A DNA stretch of 64,000 bases from NCBI GenBank assembly GCA_036346255.1, contig CM070639.1:1808001-1872000 (forward strand), given 5' to 3'. Every line of letters begins with the position of its first letter. Position 1 is the stretch's first letter. A program made the position numbers and the translations under genes. Source of the stretch: Ampelocalamus luodianensis (Eukaryota; Streptophyta; Magnoliopsida; Poales; Poaceae). Below the pieces are notes generated by a model. That model had not been told where the DNA came from. It saw only the letters and a program-made list of their open reading frames with translations, and ran no database searches. Positions 44,779 to 56,418 of the stretch are shown piece by piece.

Positions 44779-47700
44779 TCAGAGGCTTTCCAATAAACTC
44801 ATGCCGATAACATGATCACGAAAGATATTGGGTGGTAAGCCTTTAGTAAGCGGATCCGCAAGCATTGACTCAGTACTAATATGCTTGATACTAATGATTT
44901 GATCCTGGATTCTATCTTTCACAACATGGTACTTAATGTCAATGTGTTTGGCAACAACACTTGACTTGTTGTTACTAGCATAAAAAGACTACGGGTTCGT
45001 TACCGCAGTATAAGGTGAGTGGTTTAGAAATGCTGTCTACCACTATAAGTCTCGGGATAAAGTTCTTAAGCCATACAGCCTGCCCGGTGGCCTCATAACA
45101 TGCCACAAACTCAGCTTGCATCGTTGAAGATGCTGTAAGGGTTTGTTTGGAGCTTTTCCACGAGATAACTCCTCCTGCGAGTGTGAAGATATAACCTGAC
45201 GTGGATTTCTTAGTATCAACACATCCCGCAAAATCTGAATATGAATAACCAACAACTTCAAGGTTATCAGAATTCTTATATGTGAGCATGAAATGCTTAG
45301 TAGCTTGCATATAGCGCAAAGCTTTCTTAACGGCCTTCCAGTGGTCCGGTCCTGGATTTGACTGATATCTGTCAAGCATCCCGGTTACAAAAGCTAAATC
45401 AGGGTGCGTGCATACTTGAGCATACGTAATTCTTCCGACAGCTGAAGCATAAGGAACCGACTTCATCTGATCAGTTTCATATTAGTTCCTTAGACTTTGA
45501 AATGTCCCAAACTTATCGCCCTTAACAATAGGAGCAGGCGAGTCAGAGCACTTATGCATATTATATCTCTTCACTACTCTGTCAATGTATGTCTTTTGAG
45601 ATAAACCTAATATTCCTTTGGACATATCTCGGTGAATCTTAATGCCAAGAACGTAAGAGACATCACCAAGATCCTTCATATCAAAATTAGATGAAAGAAA
45701 TCTCTTAGTCTCAAACAACATATCTTTATCACTACTGGTCAATAAGATGTCATCCATATAAAGCACTAAGATGGTGAATTTACTCCTCTTGTACTTAACA
45801 TATATGCAGTTATCAACTTCATTTTCCTTAAAACCAAAATTCCTTATGATCTTATCGAATTTGAGGTACCACTGCCTCGACGCTTGTTTCAAGCCATAAA
45901 TAGATTTTTAAGTCGACATCTCATATGCTCCTTACCTTCCACGACAAAACCTTCTGGTTGAGCCATGTAAACGTTCTCTTGCAAGTCATCATTAAGAAAT
46001 GTCGTCTTAACATCCATCTGATGTAGCTCTAAATCATAATTAGCTACAAGTGCCATAACGATTCTGAATAAATCTTTAGTTGAGATAGGAGAAAAGTGTC
46101 ATTATAGTCAATCCCCTCTCTTTGTGAGAAGCCTTTTGCTACAAACCTTGCTTTGAACCTTTCGACATTTCCCTTAGAGTCATGCTTGGTTTTGTAGACC
46201 CATTTACAGTCTGCTGTTTTGACTCCGTTAGAAATTTCTACTAAGTCTCATACATTATTAGTGCTCATAGACTTTAGTTCATCCTTCATGGCATCAAGCC
46301 ACTTAGGAGAATGTTCACTCATCATAGCCTCCTTATAAGAGGTGGGATCATCTACCTTCCCTATATCATTAATATCCTCATTCATATAAACAATATAATC
46401 ATTTGGGATGGCAGATCTTCTCTCCCGCTGTGGTCTTCTAATAGGTTCATCAGTTATTACAGGAGACTGCTGAGACTCATCATTAGGTGCAACATTAGGA
46501 ATTTCAGAGACCTCAACAGTGGGTACAACAACAGTATTCTCTACAGGAGGTGCAACCACCTGAGACACAGGAATAAAGGTCTCTGAGATAAGCGGCGAAG
46601 GAACATAAACCTGCTTCTCCTCAAGATCTATTTTCCTGGGCTCCAGGTCGTCGTTATCCTCTAAGAACACAACGTACTTTATTTCTACAAACTTAGTTAT
46701 CCTATCAAGACAGTAAAAATGATACCCTTTGGATCTCTCAGTGTACCCAATAAAATGGCAACTTACTGTCTTAGGGTCGAATTTCCTAATATGTGGATTA
46801 GCACAACAACCCCACACTCGTAAATATTTCATACTCAGTTTCCTCCCAGCCCATAATTCATAAGGTGTCTTAGGCACTGATTTACTGGGGACCTGATTAA
46901 GAATATGTGCAGCTGTCTTTAGTGTTTCCATCTACAAACCAATTGGTAAATTAGAGTGGCTAAGCATGCTCCGCACCATATCCATAAGTGTACGGTTGCG
47001 TCTCTCAGCTACCCCATTCTACTGAGGTTCACTTGGTGTAGAATACAGGGCAACAATGTCATTTTCCTAAAGGAACTTAGCGAAAGGGCCAGGAATTTGC
47101 CCATAAGAGGCATATCTTCCATAATATTCTCCCCCACGATCCGATCTTACCACTTTAATTCTTAGGTTGTGCTGATTTTCAACTTCAGCCTTAAATATTT
47201 TAAATTTGTCAAGTGACTCAGATCGGTCTTTAATGGGAAAGATAAAACCATAACGGGAGAAATTATCAGTGAATGTGATGAAGGAATCAAAACCATCCAC
47301 TGATGTCACAGGAAAATGACCACAAATATCAGTATGAATTAATTCTAAGAGTCCCTGTCTGCGAGTGGCTCCCTTCTTTATTTGCTTTACATATTTTTCT
47401 TTAATGCAATCAATGTAGTGGTCTAAGTCAGAGAAATCTAATGGATGGAGAATTTCTTCCTTAATGAGACGCTCCATTCTCCCCTTCAAAATGTGGCCTA
47501 AATGACAGTGCCACAGTTTCGAAGAAGTCTCATTATTCTTTTTACACTTAGCATCACACACATTCAAGGATACAGGAGATTCATTAAGGGAAAGCATATA
47601 TAGCTTGTCTTGTCTAAAAGCAAGATCAACATCATTTGAATTAAACGTAATAATGCATTTATTGTCACAAAAAATACACTTAAAACCTTCATCGTCCAAT

Positions 47701-48791
47701 AAAGAAACTGAGATCAAATTCCTCCTAATAGAAGGAACATAGACTACATTATTGAGACGAAGCAAGAAGCCGTTGTCTAAAACTAATGAAATAGATCCAA
47801 CTGATTCTACTTCGGCTTCCTTTCCATCCGCGACTTTAAGACTTCGCTCCCCTTTCTTAGTGTTCTCGCGATAAGGAATCTCTGTAAAGAGTTTGTAACG
47901 TGCACAGTTGCACCTGAGTCAATCCACCAAGAATTAATGGAGAAATTAGCATAAAGAGTTTCATCAATGAACGTTATTGTATCATTACCCTTTTTTGCGA
48001 GCCACTTTAGAAATCCGACACAATCCTTCTGGAAATACCCTGGCTGCTTGCAAAAGTGACATCCCCCCTTTAAGTGCTCCAGCAGGAGCAACATGGGGCT
48101 TAGGTGCATTGTGCACTTTAGGCCCCGACTTATCTGAATTAGGGGGGAACTGCAGCTTTTTCTTAGATTTGAAGTCCCCTTGGAACTTCCTTTTGTTAGA
48201 GCCACCAACTTGAAGCGCAATATCCCTCTTTTCCGTCCTTATTCTTTCTTCCTCCTGGACACACATGGCGATTAAATCGCTCATGTTCTATTTTTCTTTC
48301 TGAGTATTATAATTGATCTTAAATGCTGTGTACTCAGAAGGAAAAGAAGTCATAATAAAATGGACTATGAAACCATCAGATATCTCCATGTCCATGCCCT
48401 TAAGTTTTCCGACCATATCGGTCATCATCATAATATGTTCTCTTATGCTGCCAGATCCATCGTACTTAGTTGTTAAGAGCCTCTGGATTAAAGTACCGCA
48501 CAAATTTTAGTGGAGCCTTTAAATTTCTCCTCAATTGAAGCCAAATACTCTTTAGCATTTTCAGAATCGGGAATTGCTCCCCTGATCCCAACTGAGATAG
48601 AGGTCTTCATAATCATTAGTGATAAACGGTTAGACCGCTCCCATTTCTCAGCATTAGCTTTATAAATTTTCTTTTTCTCATCATAATTTTCCTCACCTTC
48701 GGTGGGGGAAATGGGAGCGGTCACCCTTAATGCATAGTCAAGGTCTAACACTCCAAGTACAACATGAATTCTTTCTTTCCAAGTTGGAAAG
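44779..48791 (-). pseudogene. Copia 3 gag-pol (main part)
   Basis: Reading leftward: gag (FPTWKERIHVVLGVLDLDYA, 48800-48490), a further gag block (48503-48288), a CCHC knuckle with altered spacing (CHFCKQPGYFQKDC, about 48050), protease (WWIDSGATVHVTNS, about 47930), pre-integrase HLGH block (about 47520), integrase core (LIHTDICGHFPVTSVDGFDSF, then VRSDRGGEYYG, 47370-47120), the word PYELWAGRK (about 46860), RT with LYMDDILLTSSD (about 45755) and Copia RNase H (PDLAFVTGML, GYSYSDFAGCVDTKKSTSGY, 45466-44975). It ends HVIGMSLLESL at 44779. Catalytic words are well kept, but stops and frameshifts (for example near 48490, 48290, 47070, 46240, 45900, 45480) break it into pieces. Confidence 0.9.
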
Positions 48792-51700
48792 TGTAACATC
48801 CCAAAATTTCCAAAATGCAAAAATACGAGACTTTTAAACTTTTTGTATGATTATCTGTTGTCGTTCAGCTTGTCTGCAATTTTTGTGAGTTATTTGATAT
48901 GCATTTCTTTTGCCAGCACAACTGTTATGAAATGAAAACCCTAGAAACATAAAATTGTAAAAGTAAAAGAATCAGATACAATTAAATCATCATAACAAAA
49001 TTAACTTAAAATGTTGCCCTGATAAATATTACTAAAAGTATAAAACCTAAAAAAGTCCTACCTCGGTCCCTAGCATATTTTTCCTCTCCCTCTCACGGTT
49101 CCTCGGGTGCAACCTTAGTTGGCTGATCCAACCAAGCCAGCTAGAGCTCAACACCCATGCCGCTCTCTCTCTCTCCCGACGACAGCCTCTGAAGCTCCTC
49201 GCCACGTTGCAGCTGTCGCTCTGCCATCGCCGAGTACATCGCCCCACCGGCAGGCCATTTTCTCCACGCACCCGCCCAAGCCTGTGCATGCAACTCGCCA
49301 GCAAACCACCGCCTCGCCCCGGGTTCTTGACCCGCCATGGTTTCGCCGGCCGCCACGCACCGTATTTTCACCGAGCGCTCCATCGCGCTTATTCTCGTGC
49401 AGCCGCAGATCGCCACGTGCTCGCCTTATCTTCTTGGCATGTCCTCTCCATCCTCCTTTCTTCTCGTGGCTCGCACCAAGCCAGACTCACCGCCACGTGC
49501 TCTATCTTGCGGCCGCGACTCGGCTTGCATGCGCGCCAACAGAGCCTCACCGCCCGGCTTGCTCGGTCGCCGTGGTATGCCCCTGCCCTTGCCGTAGCTC
49601 ACCGAGGGCATCGCCCTGGCACATAGAAAAGGCAACGCCGCAGCCTTCGCCTCCTTCCCTGCCATTTCTTCCCCTTCCTTCCTCCTTTTCTCCACCGAAG
49701 GTAGGCGCCGGCTGCCCCTCAGAGCCGTTGCCGCCTCCGAGCTCATCTGCTTGCCGCCGCCACCTCCCAACCCACCGGCCGCATCCCCTCCCCCAGATCC
49801 GGCCGCCTCCCCTGGTGCATGGCGCCGCCGCCACCTCCCGGCCCGGCTCCGCGCCGGCTCTGCTCCAGCCCGGCCGCCGCACCTTGAGCCACCCCGGTTC
49901 CTCCCCCGCGCCTCCCGGCCCGTGCGCCACCAGATCCACGCCGCCGCCTCTCCGCTGCGCCGCGCGCTCCGCGCCCTGGAGCCCATGCGCCGAGCCCTAG
50001 CCGGCCGCCCGCCCCGCCCGCCCCGCCGACCCGGCCGCTCCATGGTCGCCGCCGCCTTGCGCCCGGATCCTCCTCGCTGCCCGCACCGCCACCCGAGTGC
50101 CATGCAGCTCCTCCACGCCATGGCCACCGCATGCGCCGCCATTGAAGCTCCGACCTGGCGATAAGCCTTGGCCGGCCACCTTCGTTCCTTCTTGATGCCC
50201 TCTATGTGTTTGTGTGTATGTCTCAAAGAATGTCTTGGTGTCTATGCAGGTGGAGCTCGCCTCGGCCACCCCTTGTCCCTTGCATCCGTGCTCAACAGCC
50301 GCCGTCAACCCTCCTCACTGGTGCCAAGACCTCCCACAGGATCGCCTACACCTAAACAATCCATTCTGCCCATGTTCGCCTGCGCCACCCATTTCAGCCC
50401 GAGCCCCCTATTCATTATCTCTGTGAAGTCTCTCTGTGTGCTTGACAGTAAGGCCTCAATGTTATGCATGTCACCTGCTGCTATCAAACACCTTGGCTGT
50501 CATTTAAGTTAAGCAAATAAGTAAGCAATTTTGATGTTTAAGTTCTGGAGGATGGTTAGCTAATCACACCTCAGTTCCGAAAATGTTGGTGTTATAGGTT
50601 ATGGGAACAGTGTTCAGGAATCGGTTTTGTCTACTTGCTAATAGTTTTTCAGTCTTGAAATTTTGGCTCTTGTCAATCTGCAAAGAGTCAGTTTTGTTAA
50701 TAAACAAATGGCGTAGAGGTTCAAATTAGTGGATGAATCGGAGTTGTAGGATTTGCTGCTAGTATGCGCTTATAACTCTATTGCATCAATTAGTGATTGG
50801 TTAGGAATTTAAAGGGTAGTCAGTAATGGCAAGTTAATAGTTTTCATAATAGTAAGGCAATAAGTTATCTGCATGCTGAAAAAAAAATTAGTTAGCATTC
50901 ACATGTTAGTTGAGTGGTGCTTCGGATTGTGTATAGTTTAGTGTCAGTAAGGTCAAATTTGTTAGAAATCTGATTAGCATCTAGTAGTTGGCTAATTAAT
51001 TAGTCAGTGTTCCAAATAGCAAATTTGTAGGTCTAATGAACTTATCACAGTGATGATTGCATAAAATAGTGAGCTATTTAAAATGTGGTAATTTGCTGCT
51101 TAGTTAATAGATGTGCACACAATCACCATCAAAGTCTGTCGAAAGAATAAAATATATAAGAGAACTGATTTTGACTGTATGATCGTCGTGGTTGTATACA
51201 TAGAATGTCTGGCGAGAGAGCGCTTGTGAGTATTAGGTGGCCTGTTAAGGAAAATAGCATCACCGAAGCTCTAGGTATCGTCCGTCGTCATTCGTTCTCA
51301 GTAGCAATAACATGACAATTTTCAGATTTGCCGATAGGATTATGTCTTGGTTAGTGCAGTAGTTAGATATGTTTATGAGTCACTTAGTTGGTTGGACTAT
51401 TATCCGGTAGTAGTAACCTAATCTGAAAAATAAGCTTCGCTTGGATCCTCATAATCAAGCAGTGAAATCTTTGTTAATGTGAAAATAAGTGAGTTTGAGA
51501 GAGCAATCGTAAGAAATCCTATCTAATTTAAATAATCTCGAATCAACTAATTTGTTGTTCCTAAATTCATAATCTATCTTCGTGTTATTGATTTTTGAAT
51601 CTGTTGGCATGCTCGTGTTTATTCGCTATTTTTCGCTTTGCGCTTTTATCGCTAGATGACGTTGATATCGAGTGATCCTCTCTGAAGAAGACGTATATTG

Positions 51701-53292
51701 CTAACAAAGCAAAGGCAAGCAGTTTGATCATATCCACTCAATCCCATTACTTTTAAAATCTAATACTTTGTTTTACTCGTACGTATGCATGCTTTTGTGT
51801 CAATGATTAATTTTGTCGATTAGAGGTAGTTAATCCCATTGCATTGTTGCCCTGAATTAGGAATATTATCCTCACTGGTGAATTAGAGCCCGGTGAATGA
51901 TTTAGGGCCTTTTATTTGTCTTTGTGATATGATACTTAGCAATGCTTAGATACCGGTAGAATTAGGCGGTTATCGACTTCGTCGGTAACCTTGATCACAC
52001 AAAATTATTATAACTTTATGATTCAGTATTTTTGCTATGTTTAATTGTGAAAACTAAAAATGAAAACAAAATGATTTTGGACTTGGGCACAATGGTAAGA
52101 TGGTGTGCTTTTGGGTGTGACTGGAATGGTGCCCGGGTCAATTAAGGACCGAACATCTTGTGAGTACCTGTTATCCAGACAATTTTGCGTGCTAACCACA
52201 CTAGAGGGTATGAGACCTCTCTTGACTTAGTACTTTGGCGTGTATTGGCTCCGGGTCGCAGGAGGTCGTAGGAGGGATGGTGTTGGGAGCATGGTAGTTG
52301 TCCGAAAAGCTTTACCCTTTGTGGGTAGTTGTCTTTTCGGCTTTACCATGTAAGCGTATGGATTTCTATCCATACGAGCGGCTCGTAGTTAATACACAAT
52401 ATTGGAAAACGTCTTGTTAGACTTAGCCGTGCCTGCATACCAAAGGAAGTATGCTAACCGTGGCTGGTGGAAAGGCGATCTAAAGTGTGGGTACATTGGT
52501 ACACCCCTGCAGGGTTAAAACTATTCGAATAGCCTCGTCCTAGGTTATGGACACGCTTGGGTAAGCTTTTCAAGAGTTAGACTACAACCTTTTAATTAAA
52601 ACTTGATGGGTTGGTATGAACGGGTGTTCATACTATTGTTGTGTTGGCCATTGGGTTGGTCATCTCCAGGATGTCTTTATGTTACTACTTATTGTATCGC
52701 TGTTATTTCTACAAATAAAATTTGAATTGTTAAAACTGCCTTCAAACTATTACATTATTGCAAAAGAAAACTGGCTTTATGCTAAAAGTAAGTCCAGAGC
52801 CCCTCCACTTAAATAAAGCTTGCATGTAGTTAATTATAGTTCTGTTACCCTTACACGTCAGTCTTGCGAGTACAAAAATAATTTTTGTACTCAGTTGCTT
52901 TGCTTAAATGTTTTTGTTGCAGAGGAAGAAGGTGAGCCCCAAGGGCTTTCCTTTTGTGAGATGTGCTTCGGGTTTGACGACTAGCTTGGCGGCCCGGTTG
53001 GTTGCCTTGTGGGTAAAGGCACACTAATTGGCTCTTTTATTTATCGCCATCTTATGGCTTTTGCTTCCGCTGTTTAGTTTGTTATTTATCTTGTAAGTTC
53101 AATCTGTTGTATATTATGAAGTTTTGATATTGTAACCTCTCGTGTATGGAATTGATGCTTGATTTTGTAACAGGGTGTGTATACTGCATTTCTGGAAAGT
53201 ATACATATCCTGAGGCTTGGTTTATTTGAATTGTGATGCTAGGGTCAATGGAAGGCTAAGCATTACAAGCCAAATAAACCGGGGTCCTCACA
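48792..53292 (+). mobile_element. Solo-LTR-like insert (4.5 kb, TGTAAC...TCACA)
   Basis: Splits the Copia 3 gag between codons for GSNF and PTWK. Ends are TGTAACATCCC and GGGGTCCTCACA, with the 4 bp direct repeat AAAG at 48788-48791 and 53293-53296. No gag-pol anywhere. The left third is GC-rich (49040-50165) and the rest AT-rich. Around 52515-52560 it contains AAACTATTCGAATAGCC and a GTCCTAGGTTATGGACA word, shared with the insert at 59919-63249, so both belong to one family. I know these words from large LTRs of grass Gypsy (Tekay/Del-like) elements. No internal PBS/PPT, hence solo LTR. Confidence 0.7.
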
Positions 53293-53296
53293 AAAG

Positions 53297-53355
53297 TTAC
53301 TCCCCGTAAGTTGCTCAATGTTGTCAATTGTGGCGAGAACATTTGAAGCATTTAT
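53297..53355 (-). pseudogene. Copia 3 gag N-terminus
   Basis: Nineteen codons, NASNVLATIDNIEQLTGSNF in outline, continuing exactly into the gag fragment beyond the solo LTR. The expected initiator ATG reads ATA at 53355-53353, so the start codon is lost. Confidence 0.8.
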
Positions 53356-53769
53356 TGTTGAATATCAAAAATATAGGGCAAAAATTAGAACTAACATAAG
53401 AATATATATTGCATGCAATTAACCCTACGTTGGTATGATTAATAACATACAAAACTATAGTTCTAATTCATATCACCGTTGGGCAGAAAATGAAAAAGAA
53501 CTCAACAATTAATATGGCGACGCATGACTACAATCAACGTTGGTCAGAATGTAATCATGTGCATACATAATGCCAAAATAAACTATAAAATCTCTAATTA
53601 AAATATCTCGTTGGTTCAATTTTAATCAGAGATCAAGCATAATATTGGGCAATAATACAATGTTTATGATATATCGTAATTGGGCAACAAAACAATAATT
53701 AAAATAGTGCACAAAAATTAGACTTAAGCATAAGAAAATGCATTGGAAAAAGAAAATGCCACTATTGCA

Positions 53770-54275
53770 GCCAGCCCCCAAAAGAACGGCCCAACACGCG
53801 CGCGGCCCATTACTACTCCACCGGCCGATATTTACGTGCGTCGTCGGATCTTGATCGGACGGCTGGAAAATCAGCCGGCCCAACTCCTCTCCAGCCCGCA
53901 AAAAACGACCGTAGGATCTGATCGGACGACTGAGGTGTGTCGCGGACGAGTTAAAACGCCGAGAAAACCCTAACCCTAACTTCATTTCCTCCTTCTCCTC
54001 GCGAAAAACACGCACGACGGCAGCGGCGCGCACGCGGAGAGCAGCTCGAGCGATGCGGCGTTGGCAGCGGTGCGCGCAAGGAGCAGCAGCGGCTCCACCG
54101 GCGACGACGCAAAGAAGAGCGCGGAGGGGCGTCTTGAGGTGGCGCGGCATGAGGCGGCGCCTCCGCAGCCCTCCTCGCCAGCGCGCACGTGTGACCGAGG
54201 TTGCGCGCGCAGCCGTCGAGTGGAGCTATGGTGGCGCCCGTGACCGGAGGGACTCTGGATCTCCAAAAAATGTAA
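53770..54275 (+). promoter_or_regulatory. Housekeeping-type promoter and first exon inside the Copia 3 leader
   Basis: On the plus strand, opposite to the element, three GGCCCA site-II boxes (53788, 53804, 53877) are followed by a double telobox AAACCCTAACCCTAAC (53965-53980). A CT-rich leader, a GC-rich ATG-containing stretch and a consensus donor AAAT|GTAAGTATC at 54272 come next. Site II plus telobox is the known signature of ribosomal-protein and related plant promoters. This looks like the captured 5' end of a cellular gene, or a coincidental leader of the element. No downstream exons are recognised. Confidence 0.45.
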
Positions 54276-54510
54276 GTATCTGCCGCCGATTTGGGTTTTG
54301 ATTCGGGTTTGAGGGCTCGAATGGCACTGGTTTGGGGATTTCGTTAGGATTTTGCAAAAATTTCTTAAGTCCTCTCCTTCTAAATGCTAAACTGAGCCAT
54401 TAATCAATAGATCCGAGCCTCTAATCCTTAGATCTAAACCTTTAATCATTAGATCCAGGCAAGAACAAGTTCGGTTGGGACTAATTAGGGTTCAAGATGA
54501 GTCTAGGGGT

Positions 54511-54521
54511 GCTCGATACCA
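54511..54521 (-). other. Copia 3 primer binding site
   Basis: Minus strand TGGTATCGAGC, a tRNA-iMet-type PBS, two bases from the LTR end at 54524. Confidence 0.85.
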
Positions 54522-54523
54522 AA

Positions 54524-54947
54524 TGTTGGATAAAACTAAGGCTAAACATGAACTCATGACATTAACCCTAGCTCAAACATGAACACGTAGGCTAAACCTT
54601 AGAGGCGGAAGCATGAATGCTTACCCGAACTTGAAGATGCCATCGGTGTTTGTAGAGGCGTCGGTGTAGAGTTGCCGAAGGTCACAGAGGAGGCGACGGT
54701 GAGGGCGGTGATGCGCGATGATGGCGGGCTTCGGTCTTCGCTCACCTTAGCGCTCGTAAGAGATCGGATCTGTTTTGGGTTTCACAAAGCCTAGAACCAC
54801 TCAGTACCAGCCTGCCGAAAACCCCTGATGATTTATCTAGCGCTGGCGAACGGGACCGGAACCAACACGTTTGGTTGTGCCCCCGATCAGGGCGCGAGTG
54901 GGGCGTGCCCCCTTGAAACTCGGAAGACGTTAGAGATCAACCCAACA
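54524..54947 (-). repeat. Copia 3 5' LTR
   Basis: 424 bp, ends TGTTGGATAAAAC on the left and GATCAACCCAACA on the right, giving TG...CA. The right half matches 44382-44589. Confidence 0.92.
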
Positions 54948-56118
54948 TATTGGTGCCCTGCACTACAACTATGCTTACTCTCCTTAATTGGTGTGATATG
55001 TAATATGTTTGAGTTCTTTGCCCATGTGCTGCATGTCTGATTTTTAGCATATATGTTGTTCGAAGGTCCATCCTATGGACCAACACAGTAACAACCGAAT
55101 CTACACTTTAAGTGCATCCTTACGGTAAAACTCAACAAAAATAGAGAAATCCAACCACAAATGAGGCACATTCAAAGGTTTGAGTGCATATATCCCGCAA
55201 GAACCCAAGATTTCGTAGGGGATGGTGTCGGTTCCGCCATTGCCATCTTATCCCTTCCTTGTGGTTCCGCCATTGGCCTCCTCCCTCCAGCCTTCACATC
55301 TGACTCCTCCTGCTCCTCTTTGCTGCTCAAGCCATGAGATTCCCCTTCTGGGGCTCTATTTGGGTGGCCTCAAGCTTCGGATCGAGTGGGATTTGGGGTC
55401 GGCGCCGATTCTAGGGTTTCGGGTGAGGGAGAGATGAGAATAATGAGAATGGGTTTTGCATGGCGAATTGCTCGACTGTGGCCAGCTACTCCCATGAAGA
55501 CCTGATGTGTGGGCCCGCACGGCAACAACTCGCGTGGGTAAGATGGGAATTTAGGAAAATATCGTATGTGTTTTGCACTTTCGCATAGTGTTGCCCTAGC
55601 GCCAACTGACAAGAGTGGCAAATAGGGGGTAGAACTTGAGAATGAGTGGCAATGGAGGGCAGAGCAATTTGGCGATGTTATTTCAGGGAGCCAGTCAACT
55701 TCCAATATCAAATAAGGAATTAACTCATAAATAAAGGGTGTGGGGGTTCTATGAGATAACACACAATTATTCTCCAAAATTCTACCAGATGATATAATCT
55801 TGGAGTGGAAACTCAGAACCCAACCACTGACAACATGATGATCCTAAACACACAGAATTGAAGAATCCTTTCCCGCTATCTTGCAAAGAACACCAACCCG
55901 AGCACGCACCCGACAAGCAGAGACAAACAGCCACACTGCTGCATGTTGATGATTGTTCGCCAAGATCACAAGTATTCCTCTCTCCCTTCCGTGTGGTTGG
56001 TGTTACTACTACCACATGAATACACGCACCTGGAAAGCGTCTAGATTAATTTCGTCTCCGACCTATGATTATGCAAACGCGAAGGGTCAAAAATGCCAAG
56101 AATATATGATAAAAGTGA
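54948..56118. other. Intergenic, no gene recognised
   Basis: Mixed sequence. GGTTCCGCCATTG is repeated at about 55229 and 55263. GATTCTAGGGTTTCGGGTGAG at 55405-55425 resembles a plant leader/donor, but no coding frame follows. I see nothing further that can be supported. Confidence 0.4.
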
Positions 56119-56418
56119 TTTTTTTAGATAATGGAAGAGAAGAAACTCTCCCGGCCTCTGCATCAAGGATGCACACAGTCCAATTTATTACAAAGCTCCA
56201 AGTTCTAAAGTGACCAAATATTAGAAGTGACTTGAAGACTTACAACCACAAGACAACTGAACTTTAAATCTAATCATTGCAAATCTTATGACTACACCGC
56301 CACCCATGATTGGTGAAGATTTGCTTCGCCACATACTCCAACCTGGCACTACCGCTCAACATTGACTCCTTTTGGGTCGGTTTCTGCATGTTTGCCCATG
56401 CCCTCATCCAGTGTCCAC

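Larger units (their letters stand above)
44382..54947 (-). mobile_element. Copia element 3 (minus strand)
   Basis: The 5' LTR is 54524-54947 (424 bp) with PBS at 54511-54521; the 3' LTR remnant is 44382-44589. Directly internal to the 3' LTR the minus strand reads AAAAGGGAGAA (PPT, 44590-44600). Gag starts at 53355 and is interrupted after 59 bases by a solo-LTR-like insert (48792-53292). It resumes at 48791, and pol runs to 44779. LTRs differ at about eight sites plus a 3-base indel over some 205 shared bases, so it is older than Copia 1 and 2. Confidence 0.92.

Noticed and set aside
49119..50000. 293-codon plus-strand open frame and overlapping minus frames
   Set aside because: Located in the GC-rich part of a solo-LTR-like insert; composition keeps all frames open, and no homology or gene structure supports a protein.
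53965..53980. CCCTAACCCTAA as an interstitial telomere repeat
   Set aside because: Only two units, next to site-II boxes and a leader; a promoter telobox explains it better.
53626..54150. 174-codon minus-strand open frame ending in a hydrophobic stretch
   Set aside because: It covers the promoter-like leader sequence and AT-rich DNA, without recognisable domain.
55370..55777. 135-codon minus-strand frame as a gene
   Set aside because: No homology, no splice or promoter context, unremarkable composition.
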